Below are positions 1 through 6,380 of a stretch of DNA of 6,756 bases, piece by piece. Source of the DNA: an uncultured Polymorphobacter sp. (lineage in GTDB: Bacteria > Pseudomonadota > Alphaproteobacteria > Sphingomonadales > Sphingomonadaceae); NCBI GenBank assembly GCA_937894055.1, contig CALDHQ010000041.1, positions 1 to 6,756 of the forward strand, in the 5' to 3' direction. The stretch's first letter is position 1. Each line of letters begins with the position of its first letter. The notes under the pieces are model-generated. The model was not told where the DNA came from, searched no databases, and saw only the letters and a list, made by a program, of their open reading frames with translations. Both the position numbers and the translations under genes were made by a program.

Positions 1-643
1 AGAAGGCGATGCCGACGGCCCGCGAAAGATCGTCCAGAAGTTGCTGCTCGGACGTCACCTTGATCGTGGTCATGCCCAGCTCACGTGCAGGCTTCAGGTT
101 GATGCCGAGATCGTCGAGATAGACGCAGGCATCAGGCTTCACGCCGATGGCCTCGCACATCATCAGGTAGATGCGCGGATCGGGCTTGCGGATGCCCGAT
201 TTCGAGCTTTCGATGACGTGTTCGAAGCGCGACATCGCATCGGCCATTTGCGCGGCGCGGGTTTCGTTGGTCGACATGCCGGCGCCGTGGCCGACCTGCG
301 CATTGTTGGTGATGCAGCCGAGCCTGAACCCCGCCGTCTTGCAGGCATCGAGCGCCGCGACCATCCGCGGCCGCACCGTGCCCGACAGCAGCGCGATGAC
401 ATCGGCGCCACGTACGTCGAAGCCGGCTTTGGCGGCTTCAGTGGCGAACAGTTCGTCGAATTCGGCGCCGCCGATTTCGTTGCGTTCGAACTTCGCCCAG
501 GCGTTGACGTCGGGGTCGGTTGCATTGATGCGGCGGATCAGATTTTCGGGTAGCCCGCGTTCGCGCTCATAGGCGTTGAACGCATCGAACGGCGAGCTGG
601 TGATGACCCCGCCGAAATCCCAGAGCACGGCTTTGAATGACAT
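1..643 (-). CDS. HAD-superfamily hydrolase, subfamily IA, soluble epoxide hydrolase N-domain / ACAD10-like (3' end cut by window)
   Basis: This is a cytoplasmic haloacid-dehalogenase-fold hydrolase, probably a phosphatase of unknown substrate. Reading from ATG at 643, 214 codons are visible and the stop lies just beyond the window, so it is nearly full length for the family. The HAD motifs appear in order: motif I DFGGV with nucleophile Asp9, motif II CITNN with Thr112, motif III SGIRKPDPRIY with Lys153, and motif IV YLDDLG with Asp177/Asp178. The D+2 acid/base Asp of classic HAD phosphatases is Gly11 here; DxG versions occur in known phosphatases such as YihX, so this does not rule out phosphatase activity. 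An AAGGA ribosome site (650-654) sits 6 nt before the ATG. It follows the dehydrogenase gene by 21 nt on the same strand, so the two are probably co-transcribed. The family call is firm; the substrate is unknown. Confidence 0.9.
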   Translation of the reverse strand, partial: MSFKAVLWDFGGVITSSPFDAFNAYERERGLPENLIRRINATDPDVNAWAKFERNEIGGAEFDELFATEAAKAGFDVRGADVIALLSGTVRPRMVAALDACKTAGFRLGCITNNAQVGHGAGMSTNETRAAQMADAMSRFEHVIESSKSGIRKPDPRIYLMMCEAIGVKPDACVYLDDLGINLKPARELGMTTIKVTSEQQLLDDLSRAVGIAF

Positions 644-664
644 GAGTAGTCCTTGTTGGCGAAT

Positions 665-1744
665 TTAACGGCCGGGCTCGACGATGATCTTGATATGCGC
701 ATCGGGCTTGGCGAGCGTTTCAAATGCCCCCGCTGTGCCCGCGAGATCGACAGTGCCGGTGATGAAATGATCAGCATTTACCGCACCTTCGGCAAGGTAG
801 TGCAGACATTGCGCATATTCATCGGGGGTATAGGCAAAGGCAAAACGCAGATCGAGATGCTTGACGATCGCCAGCGCCGGCTCGAAGCGGTCGGTTTCCA
901 TGCAGACACCGACGATGATGATCTGCGCCGAATTGGGCGCGCCCTCGATGAGTTTTTGCACCATCCCCGGCACACCGACGCATTCGAAGATCACCGCATT
1001 CTTGGGCACCCCGCCCATCATCGCGACCATGCCGCGTTCGCCGGCGTTGGCGGGCACGCCGAAGTCACTCCAGCGCGAATAGGGCGAAGTGACCGCCGGA
1101 TCGATGACGATGTCGGCGCCAATGGCTTCGGCGCTGGCGCGGCGCTTGGGCGAGAAATCGGCGGCGAGCACCGGTCCGAACCCACGCGCCTTCAATGCCG
1201 CGATCACCGCCAGCCCGACCGGCCCGCAACCGATGACAACGGCGACACCGGCGGTTTCGAGGTTCGCCAGATTGACCGCGTGCAGCCCGACGGCGAGCGG
1301 CTCGGTCAGCGCGGCGGCGGTGCTCGACAGTCCATTGGGGACTTCAAGGAGCATCGCTTCGCTGAGCAGCATGTTTTCGGCGAAACCACCGGGTATCCGG
1401 TTCGAATAGCCCACCGATTCGGCACCGGTGGGCCCCAGCAGCACCGGCACCGAGACGACACGCGTCCCGGCCTTGAGCGTCTTGGTGTTGCCGATGCCGT
1501 GTTCGAGAATCTCGGCGCAGAATTCATGGCCGAAAACAATGTCTTTGGACGGGTCCATGACATCGCCGCCGCCACCGCTGCGTCGCGCCATATCGGCCAG
1601 TGCCTCGGCATGGTGCAGCGCGTGCAGGTCCGACCCGCAAATGCCGCAGGCCAAGGTCTTCACCAGCACCTGCCCCGTCGCCGGAGTCGGCACCGCCATG
1701 TCATCGACCACCAGCGTTTTGCCACGCCGTACAACTGCCCGCAT
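665..1744 (-). CDS. Zinc-binding medium-chain alcohol/polyol dehydrogenase (COG1063/Tdh type)
   Basis: A 359-residue NAD(P)-dependent dehydrogenase that would oxidise an alcohol or polyol to a carbonyl in the cytoplasm. Visible marks are CGICGSDLH (Cys36 as catalytic zinc ligand, Ser38, Asp39), GHE (His73, Glu74), TEP with Glu148 where sorbitol/threonine-type enzymes place their third ligand, and a Rossmann loop GCGPVG (172-177). An acidic residue at the end of beta-2 (Asp196 in AADFS) favours NAD over NADP. The four-cysteine structural zinc loop expected around residues 90-115 is absent. The frame stays open upstream to 1861, but ATG 1744 is chosen because the family starts with MRAVV and a GGGAG site (1752-1756) lies 7 nt upstream. 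It is followed by the HAD gene. The substrate cannot be read from the sequence. Confidence 0.92.
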   Translation of the reverse strand: MRAVVRRGKTLVVDDMAVPTPATGQVLVKTLACGICGSDLHALHHAEALADMARRSGGGGDVMDPSKDIVFGHEFCAEILEHGIGNTKTLKAGTRVVSVPVLLGPTGAESVGYSNRIPGGFAENMLLSEAMLLEVPNGLSSTAAALTEPLAVGLHAVNLANLETAGVAVVIGCGPVGLAVIAALKARGFGPVLAADFSPKRRASAEAIGADIVIDPAVTSPYSRWSDFGVPANAGERGMVAMMGGVPKNAVIFECVGVPGMVQKLIEGAPNSAQIIIVGVCMETDRFEPALAIVKHLDLRFAFAYTPDEYAQCLHYLAEGAVNADHFITGTVDLAGTAGAFETLAKPDAHIKIIVEPGR

Positions 1745-1849
1745 CCTGCTTCTCCCAAGGCCGTTTTTTGCCTTCTTGGCGGGCAAAGCCGCGCTTGTCG
1801 AGCAGTCACGGCTTGCAACGAGGCGCCAATTCATTCTACCCACCGCCGC
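1745..1849. other. Divergent intergenic spacer between the dehydrogenase gene and the cobalamin riboswitch
   Basis: These 105 bases must hold the plus-strand promoter for the B12 operon and probably the minus-strand promoter of the dehydrogenase. I see no strong sigma-70 pair. The best plus-strand candidate is TTGCAA (1813-1818) with TTCTAC (1834-1839) at 15-nt spacing, which is weak. On the minus strand the only clear signal is the dehydrogenase ribosome site, GGGAG (1752-1756). A short inverted repeat AAGGC/GCCTT (1757-1761/1770-1774) encloses a T-run but does not have terminator geometry. Confidence 0.4.
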
Positions 1850-2013
1850 AGATGGTGCCACCGGAGACGGTGGCTAAGAGGGAAGCCGGTGCGAATCCGG
1901 CGCTGTGCCCGCAACTGTAAACGGCGAGCCGAGCACGAATAGGCCACTGGGGTGCATTCCCTGGGAAGGCGGTGCGAAGGTGTCGACCCGTGAAGTCAGG
2001 AAACCTGCCATCG
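1850..2013 (+). promoter_or_regulatory. Cobalamin riboswitch aptamer (AdoCbl/B12 element)
   Basis: A cobalamin-sensing RNA in the leader of the B12 uptake operon. The sequence shows the conserved blocks in order. There is an early stem GCCACC/GGTGGC (1857-1862/1869-1874) with loop GGAGAC. The core follows, with GAAGCCGGTGCGAATCCGG and CCCGCAACTGTAA (roughly 1882-1920). Then come GGCCACTGG (1942-1950) facing CTGGGAAGGC (1961-1970), and the B12 box. GATGG (1851-1855) can pair with CCATC (2008-2012) to close the element as P1. The downstream genes are all B12 transport genes, which independently supports the ligand. Which cobalamin form is preferred is not readable, and I could not place the L5 kissing-loop partner with confidence. 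Confidence 0.95.
1992..2009 (+). promoter_or_regulatory. B12 box of the cobalamin riboswitch
   Basis: GAAGTCAGGAAACCTGCC matches the B12-box consensus (rAGYCMGgAgaCCkGCC) at nearly every conserved position. It forms the 3' part of the aptamer and overlaps the closing P1 strand. Confidence 0.93.
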
Positions 2014-2021
2014 CGTCGTCT

Positions 2022-2050
2022 ACACCCCGGCCGGGTCCAGCCAATGGTGT
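2022..2050 (+). promoter_or_regulatory. Possible leader hairpin just after the aptamer
   Basis: ACACC (2022-2026) can pair with GGTGT (2046-2050), leaving a 19-nt loop rich in G and C. It lies where the linker between aptamer and expression platform is expected. Its loop edge AAT(G) could make a 4-bp contact with CATT (1955-1958) in the L5 region of the aptamer, but this is short and unproven. Confidence 0.35.
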
Positions 2051-2080
2051 GCGGCGAGCAGGCCAAGTCCGGCTTTCTCC

Positions 2081-2102
2081 GTTGCGACGACAATGTCGCA
2101 AC
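2081..2102 (+). promoter_or_regulatory. Antisequestor hairpin (riboswitch expression platform, ON state)
   Basis: GTTGCGAC (2081-2088) pairs perfectly with GTCGCAAC (2095-2102) around the 6-nt loop GACAAT. Six bases of its 5' arm (2081-2086) are the same bases used by the sequestor stem, so the two structures cannot coexist. When this hairpin forms, only TTCTCC is left to reach the ribosome site, which should leave it accessible. Confidence 0.8.
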
Positions 2103-2131
2103 CGCGTTCTCGCTTCAGGCGATGACGCAAC

Positions 2132-2135
2132 GGAG
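2132..2135 (+). promoter_or_regulatory. Ribosome binding site of the btuB-like gene
   Basis: GGAG lies 6 nt before ATG 2142 and decides the start, since the frame remains open far upstream through the riboswitch. It pairs with CTCC (2077-2080) in the sequestor stem. Confidence 0.88.
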
Positions 2136-2141
2136 AAGAAT

Positions 2142-4010
2142 ATGTCATTGCTTTTGCTTGCTCTTGCTGCGTCAACCGCAGATCCATCTATCGTCGTCAC
2201 GGCGTCGCGCACACCGGTGGCGCTCGACTTGTCGGGTGCCTCGATTTCGGTGATCGACCGCACCACCCTGACCGCATTCGACTTGCCGCTGGCCGCCGAT
2301 TATCTGCGGCTGGTGCCATCGGTTTCGGTCGCCTCGACCGGGCCATTGGGGGCGCAGACGCAGGTCCGCATCCGCGGCGCCGAAGCCAACCAGACCTTGA
2401 CGTTCATCGACGGCATCAAGGCCAACGACCCGGCATCGGGCGGCGAATTCCGCTGGGAGACGCTGCTCGCCGACGGGCTCGACAAGGTCGAGGTGCTGCG
2501 CGGCCCGCAGTCGGCGCTGTGGGGGTCGGAAGCCATCGGGGGTGTCGTCAACGTCATCACCCGCACCCCGACTGCGGGCACCGCATTGTTCGGCAAGGCC
2601 GAGGCCGGGTCGTTCGGCACCTGGAACCTCGCCGGCGGCGGCAACTGGGGCACCGACCAGGGCGGCGTTACTGCGCAAGCCGCGTATCTCAGCAGCACCG
2701 GCATCGACAACTCAGCGGTGCAGGGCGGCGACAACGACGGCTTCCACAACTTCACCGCGACCGGCAAGGGCGTCTACCACCCCTCCCCCAGCAGCGAGGT
2801 CGGCTTGATCGCACGCTATGTGTCGGCAACCACCAACTTCGACGACTTCGACTATAGCATCGGGCAATCGGCCGATGCGCCGCTGTCGAGCAGCGCCGAA
2901 GCCTTTGCGCTGCGCGGCTATGCGCGGCTCGACCTGTATGACGGCCGCTGGTCACAACAGGTCGAAGCGGTGCTCAACGACACCCGCAACACGAACTACG
3001 ACGACCGTGCGTTCCTCAACCAGAGCGACGGCTCGATCGGCAAGCTGGCCTATCAGACGACGGGCAGCCTGCAGAGCGGCGACTTCAGTCATGTGCTGAC
3101 CGGTGCGGTGGAATATGAGCGTCAGACCTTCACTAGTACCGATGTCGATCCACTGGCGCTGTCGAACCAGGACCGGTCGCGCGACCAGACCAGCCTGATT
3201 GCCGACTACCGGCTGACCTATGCGCAGATCTTTTCGGCCAGCGGCAGTGTGCGCCACGACATCAACAGCCAGTACGCCAACACCACGACGTTCCGCGCCA
3301 CCGCCGCGCTGGCACTGCCGCAGGGGTTTCGCGCGCATGCCAGCTTTGGCGAGGGCGTGTCGGATCCGAGCTTCTTCGACCTGTATGGCTATTTCCCGGC
3401 GTTCTTCATCGGCAATCCCGACCTCATTCCGGAAACATCGCAGGGCTGGGACGCCGGTATCGGCTGGAAATCACAGACGTTCGCCGTCGATGTGACGTGG
3501 TTCAAGACCAATCTGACCAACGAAATCGTCTCCACCTATGACTTTGCCACCGGCCTCGCCGGCGTCGCCAACGCCAGCGGCACCAGCCAGCGTCAGGGGC
3601 TTGAGCTGTCCGCCACGCTGAACCCGACCGACTGGCTCGAAATCGCCGGCACCTACGCCTATCTCGATGCGACCGAGCAGCAGCTGGCAAACGGGTTGGC
3701 GTCGCGCGAACTGCGACGCCCCAAGAACAGCGGTTCGTTGTCGGCACAGGTCGCCAAGGGCGCCTGGACGGCATCGGTCGCAGCAGCGTTTGTCGGTGAA
3801 CGCTATGATACCGACTTCGCGACCTTCACGCGCGTCACCCTGCCCGCCTATACGCTGGTGACCCTGGCGGGATCGTACCGCATCAACGACGCCATCGCGC
3901 TGACCGCCCGCATCGAAAACGCCGGCGATGTGCGGTATCAGGATGTTGTCGGCTACCGAACGCGCGGCTTCGGCGCATTTGCCGGCGTGCGGCTCAACTG
4001 GGGCAAATGA
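2142..4010 (+). CDS. btuB: TonB-dependent outer membrane cobalamin receptor, BtuB-like
   Basis: A 622-residue outer-membrane beta-barrel that imports vitamin B12 using TonB energy; E. coli BtuB is about 614 residues. The order is a short signal peptide (about 1-13), a TonB box DPSIVVTASR (14-23, compare DTLVVTANR of BtuB), a plug domain (about 25-140) with VRIRGAEANQT (75-85), IDGIKANDP (89-97) and VEVLRGPQSALWGSEAIGG (116-134), then a barrel ending in GVRLNWGK. ATG 2142 is set by the GGAG site. The signal peptide is unusually short and has no Lys or Arg before its hydrophobic core. The C-terminus has Gly-Lys after the aromatic residue instead of ending on it. Riboswitch control and the following BtuFC genes make cobalamin the likely substrate; a related corrinoid is possible. 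Its stop overlaps the next start (ATGA). Confidence 0.93.
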   Translation: MSLLLLALAASTADPSIVVTASRTPVALDLSGASISVIDRTTLTAFDLPLAADYLRLVPSVSVASTGPLGAQTQVRIRGAEANQTLTFIDGIKANDPASGGEFRWETLLADGLDKVEVLRGPQSALWGSEAIGGVVNVITRTPTAGTALFGKAEAGSFGTWNLAGGGNWGTDQGGVTAQAAYLSSTGIDNSAVQGGDNDGFHNFTATGKGVYHPSPSSEVGLIARYVSATTNFDDFDYSIGQSADAPLSSSAEAFALRGYARLDLYDGRWSQQVEAVLNDTRNTNYDDRAFLNQSDGSIGKLAYQTTGSLQSGDFSHVLTGAVEYERQTFTSTDVDPLALSNQDRSRDQTSLIADYRLTYAQIFSASGSVRHDINSQYANTTTFRATAALALPQGFRAHASFGEGVSDPSFFDLYGYFPAFFIGNPDLIPETSQGWDAGIGWKSQTFAVDVTWFKTNLTNEIVSTYDFATGLAGVANASGTSQRQGLELSATLNPTDWLEIAGTYAYLDATEQQLANGLASRELRRPKNSGSLSAQVAKGAWTASVAAAFVGERYDTDFATFTRVTLPAYTLVTLAGSYRINDAIALTARIENAGDVRYQDVVGYRTRGFGAFAGVRLNWGK

Positions 4011-4789
4011 TGCGGGCATTGGCGGCAGCAGCGTTGGTGTGGAGCGGTGCTGCCGTTGCCGCACCGACGCGTGTTGTCTCGCTCAACCTGTGCACTGATG
4101 AACTGGTGCTGCTGCTCGCGGCGCCGGGGCAGCTGGCGTCGGTCAGCTTCCTCGGCGCTGACAGCAACGAGACCGCGCTGGCACCCCGCGCGCGCGGCCT
4201 GCCGACCAACAACGGGCGGCTCGATTCGGTCGTCGCGCTGGCGCCCGATCTGGTGTTCACCGGCGGCGGCAGCGACCGCTATGCGCGCGAACTGGCGACG
4301 CGGCTCAAACTGCGCGTTGTCGATGTGCCGCCGCCGCAAAGCGTCGCCGATATCCGGCGCAACATCGCCAGTGTCGCCGCGGCACTGGGGCGCAATGCCG
4401 CCGGCACTGCACTGATTGCCCAATTCGATGCCGCATTGGGCGCAACACCTGCATCCACCCGGTCCGCGCTGCTGCTCGGTGGCGGTGGCACGACCGCGGG
4501 CGCGGACGGTGTCGGTGCGCAGCTGCTGCGCCACGCCGGGCTGGTGCAACAGGATGTGCCTGCCGGTCAGGTCAGCCTCGAACGCCTGCTCGCCGAGCCG
4601 CCGCAAGTCATCGTGCAGACGCAGTATCGCAGCAGTCAGACGTCGCTCGGCCAGAGCTGGCTGCAGCATCCGGCGCTCAGGGCGCTGCCCGCGACGACGC
4701 GTACCATCACCGTCGATGGTCGGCCCTGGACCTGTATGGGCCCACTGGTGGCGCCGGAAATCGCGCGGCTACGGGCAAAGCTGCAATGA
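4007..4789 (+). CDS. btuF: Periplasmic cobalamin-binding protein of an ABC importer, BtuF-like
   Basis: A 260-residue periplasmic binding protein that would receive cobalamin from the outer-membrane receptor and deliver it to the inner-membrane permease. It has an export signal MMRALAAAALVW followed by AVA-AP, with likely cleavage after residue 18 or 19. The Fe/B12 periplasmic-binding fold shows in VVSLNLCTDELVLLL (23-37), RLDSVVALAPDLVFTGG (the usual 'L..V.AL.PDLV' strand) and a C-terminal RPWTCMGPLVAPEI segment. The length matches E. coli BtuF (266). Its ATG overlaps the receptor stop by 4 bases and its own stop overlaps btuC in the same way. I could not place with confidence both glutamates that dock onto BtuC in E. 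coli. A haem or siderophore binder is possible from the fold alone; the riboswitch favours B12. Confidence 0.9.
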   Translation: MMRALAAAALVWSGAAVAAPTRVVSLNLCTDELVLLLAAPGQLASVSFLGADSNETALAPRARGLPTNNGRLDSVVALAPDLVFTGGGSDRYARELATRLKLRVVDVPPPQSVADIRRNIASVAAALGRNAAGTALIAQFDAALGATPASTRSALLLGGGGTTAGADGVGAQLLRHAGLVQQDVPAGQVSLERLLAEPPQVIVQTQYRSSQTSLGQSWLQHPALRALPATTRTITVDGRPWTCMGPLVAPEIARLRAKLQ

Positions 4790-5751
4790 CCCGCCTCAAC
4801 CTCTCGCTCGCCGCGCTGGCGCTTCTGCTGGCGACCGCTTCGCTGTGCTGGGACCCGGCCGGAATGCTGGCGCTGTGGCAGCATTCTCCCGAAGCGGCGC
4901 GCGCAATCCTGATCGAGTTGCGATTGCCGCGCGCGCTGCTGGCGCTGGTGATCGGCGGATCGCTCGGGCTGACCGGCGCCGCGATGCAGGGCCTGCTGCG
5001 CAACCCCCTCGCCTCGCCCGACGTGCTCGGCCCAAGCACCGGCGCAGCGCTTGGCGCGGTGATTGTCGCCTACACCTTCGGCATCGCCGGAACGCTGGCG
5101 ATGGCGTTCGGCGGCATCGCCGGTGCGCTCGCGGCGCTTGGGCTATTGCTGTTGCTGTCGCGCGGCGGGGCCTCGACGGCGACCTTGCTGCTCGCGGGTG
5201 TGGCGATTTCGGCGCTCGGCGGCGCCCTGACCAACCTCGCGCTCAGCCTCGCGCCGTCGCCCTATGCGCTCTACGACGTGCTGTTCTGGTTGCTCGGCAG
5301 CCTCGCCGACCGCAGCCTGCTGCATGTCGCGGTGGCGCTGCCGCCGCTCTTCATCGGTTGCGCTTTGGTAATATCTGGACGACGCGGGCTCGATGCGCTG
5401 GCGCTGGGCGAAGACGTTGCGGCCAGCCTCGGCGTCGATGTCGCGCGGCTGCGCCTGCGTATTGTCGTCGGCACCGCGCTCGCTGTCGGTGCAGGTGTCG
5501 CGGTCGCCGGGTCGATCGGCTTCATCGGGTTGGTGGTGCCGCATCTGGTGCGGCCGCGCGTCGGTGGCCGCCCTGGCGCGGCGCTGATGCCGAGCGCGCT
5601 GGCGGGCGCGGCGCTGCTGTGCGCTGCCGACCTGGTCGTCCGGTTGCCGGTGGCGGGGCATGACCTCAAGCTTGGCGTCGTCACCGCGCTGATCGGCGCG
5701 CCGTTCTTCCTGTGGCTGATCGTCCGCCAGCGCGAGGTGATCGAGCCATGA
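4786..5751 (+). CDS. btuC: Cobalamin ABC transporter permease, BtuC/FecCD family
   Basis: A 321-residue inner-membrane permease, close to E. coli BtuC (326), forming the transport channel as a dimer. It has many hydrophobic segments, beginning with residues about 5-21. Family signatures are RLPRALLALVIGGSLGL (46-62), GAAMQGLLRNPLASPDVLG (64-82), a coupling region around LGEDVAASLGVDVARLR, the GSIGFIGLVVPHLVR segment, and the C-terminal LGVVTALIGAPFFLWLIV. In the family the loop after VPHLVR contacts the ATPase; here it reads PRVGGRPGAALMPSA, slightly different from the common form but intact. The gene overlaps btuF by ATGA at its start and btuD by ATGA at its end, implying translational coupling and fixed stoichiometry. 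Confidence 0.94.
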   Translation: MTRLNLSLAALALLLATASLCWDPAGMLALWQHSPEAARAILIELRLPRALLALVIGGSLGLTGAAMQGLLRNPLASPDVLGPSTGAALGAVIVAYTFGIAGTLAMAFGGIAGALAALGLLLLLSRGGASTATLLLAGVAISALGGALTNLALSLAPSPYALYDVLFWLLGSLADRSLLHVAVALPPLFIGCALVISGRRGLDALALGEDVAASLGVDVARLRLRIVVGTALAVGAGVAVAGSIGFIGLVVPHLVRPRVGGRPGAALMPSALAGAALLCAADLVVRLPVAGHDLKLGVVTALIGAPFFLWLIVRQREVIEP

Positions 5752-6377
5752 TGCTGGACGTCAACGACCTCGCGCGCCCGCCCATATTGGCGCCGCTGTC
5801 GTTCAGCGTCGCGGCGGGCGAACTTGTCGGGCTGGTCGGACCCAACGGCGCTGGCAAGACGACGCTGCTGCGCGCCCTGGCCGGGCTTACAATGGGGCCC
5901 GGCACCGTGCGCATTGAAGGCATGGCGCTCACCGACATGCCCGCGCGGCTGCGGGCGCGGCGGCTGGCATGGTTGCCCGCGGATCGCGGTACGGTCTGGC
6001 CGATGCGTGGTCGCGACATCGTGGCGCTCGGGTTGATGCCGCTGGGCATGCGCGACGAAGCCGCAATCGACGCCGCGCTCGCGGCGGTCGATGCGAGTAG
6101 ATTTGCCGACCGCGATGTCCAGTCGCTTTCGACCGGCGAGCGTGCGCGGGTGCTGTTGGCGCGCGCGCTGGTAGCGCGACCTGAATTACTGTTGCTTGAT
6201 GAACCCATTGCCAATCTCGACCCCGAGCACCGCCTCGGCGTGCTCGAGATCGGCTTCAAGGTCGGCAACGACGCCCCGGTGACGCTCGGCGACCTCAGCG
6301 GCGCGAAGGGCGCCAGCACCGAGAAGGTGACGCAGATCAAGGGCAAGCGCGCGGCCCGGGCCGAGAAGGCGGGCTGA
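5748..6377 (+). CDS. btuD: Cobalamin ABC transporter ATPase, BtuD-like, with 3' third replaced (truncated/chimeric)
   Basis: The frame encodes 209 residues from ATG 5748, which overlaps the btuC stop. Residues 1-167 are an ABC ATPase: Walker A GPNGAGKTT (31-39), signature LSTGE (127-131), Walker B LLLLDEP (147-153) and D-loop ANLDP (155-159). The Q-loop position in WLPADRG reads Ala78 instead of the usual Gln. After VLE (165-167) similarity stops: there is no H-loop histidine, no 'LHDL' strand and no C-terminal domain. The frame instead continues 42 codons into unrelated sequence, IGFKVGNDAPVTLGDLSGAK onward, ending KGKRAARAEKAG. Residues 1-167 contain one Lys, the last 42 contain six, and all 42 of those codons end in G or C. 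E. coli BtuD is about 249 residues. As written the product should not be a working ATPase. Confidence 0.88.
   Translation: MMLDVNDLARPPILAPLSFSVAAGELVGLVGPNGAGKTTLLRALAGLTMGPGTVRIEGMALTDMPARLRARRLAWLPADRGTVWPMRGRDIVALGLMPLGMRDEAAIDAALAAVDASRFADRDVQSLSTGERARVLLARALVARPELLLLDEPIANLDPEHRLGVLEIGFKVGNDAPVTLGDLSGAKGASTEKVTQIKGKRAARAEKAG
6240..6252. other. Probable junction between the B12 operon and unrelated DNA
   Basis: BtuD similarity ends at codon 167 (6246-6248) and lysine content and codon style change straight after. The point coincides with the palindrome CTCGAG (6243-6248), and the 9-mer GTGCTCGAG (6240-6248) recurs at 6450-6458 within the foreign side. The exact joint could be a few bases either way. 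I see no target-site duplication, terminal inverted repeat or attachment site that would define an element. Confidence 0.6.
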
Positions 6378-6380
6378 ACG

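Larger units (their letters stand above)
2075..2137 (+). promoter_or_regulatory. Ribosome-binding-site sequestor hairpin (riboswitch expression platform, OFF state)
   Basis: TTCTCCGTTGCG (2075-2086) is a perfect 12-bp reverse complement of CGCAACGGAGAA (2126-2137). The second arm contains GGAG (2132-2135), the Shine-Dalgarno sequence of the btuB-like gene, so closing this stem would bury the ribosome site. No T-run follows, so the platform looks translational rather than a terminator. By analogy with known btuB switches, bound cobalamin is expected to favour this stem; that direction of switching is inference. Confidence 0.82.

Noticed and set aside
1757..1774. Inverted repeat AAGGC/GCCTT with a six-T loop as a terminator
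   Set aside because: The T-run is in the loop rather than after the stem, the stem is only 5 bp, and it lies in the dehydrogenase leader.
1745..1861. Upstream extension of the dehydrogenase by 39 residues
   Set aside because: The extension does not look like part of the family, and MRAVV at 1744 has a well-spaced GGGAG site.
653..1942. A 429-codon open frame on the plus strand across the dehydrogenase gene
   Set aside because: It is the antisense shadow of a well-motifed dehydrogenase, is rich in His/Arg/Asp/Gly without domain motifs, and runs into the riboswitch.
2110..2122. Small hairpin TCGC/GCGA within the sequestor loop
   Set aside because: A 4-bp stem is expected by chance here and has no evident role.
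1905..2141. Upstream extension of the BtuB frame giving a 701-residue product
   Set aside because: The added residues come from the aptamer and switch hairpins, and the GGAG site with ATG 2142 gives a start directly before signal peptide and TonB box.
4416..5663. A 415-codon open frame overlapping btuF and btuC
   Set aside because: It is an Arg/Ala/Gly-rich frame-shifted shadow typical of GC-rich DNA; btuF and btuC have clear motifs in their own frames.
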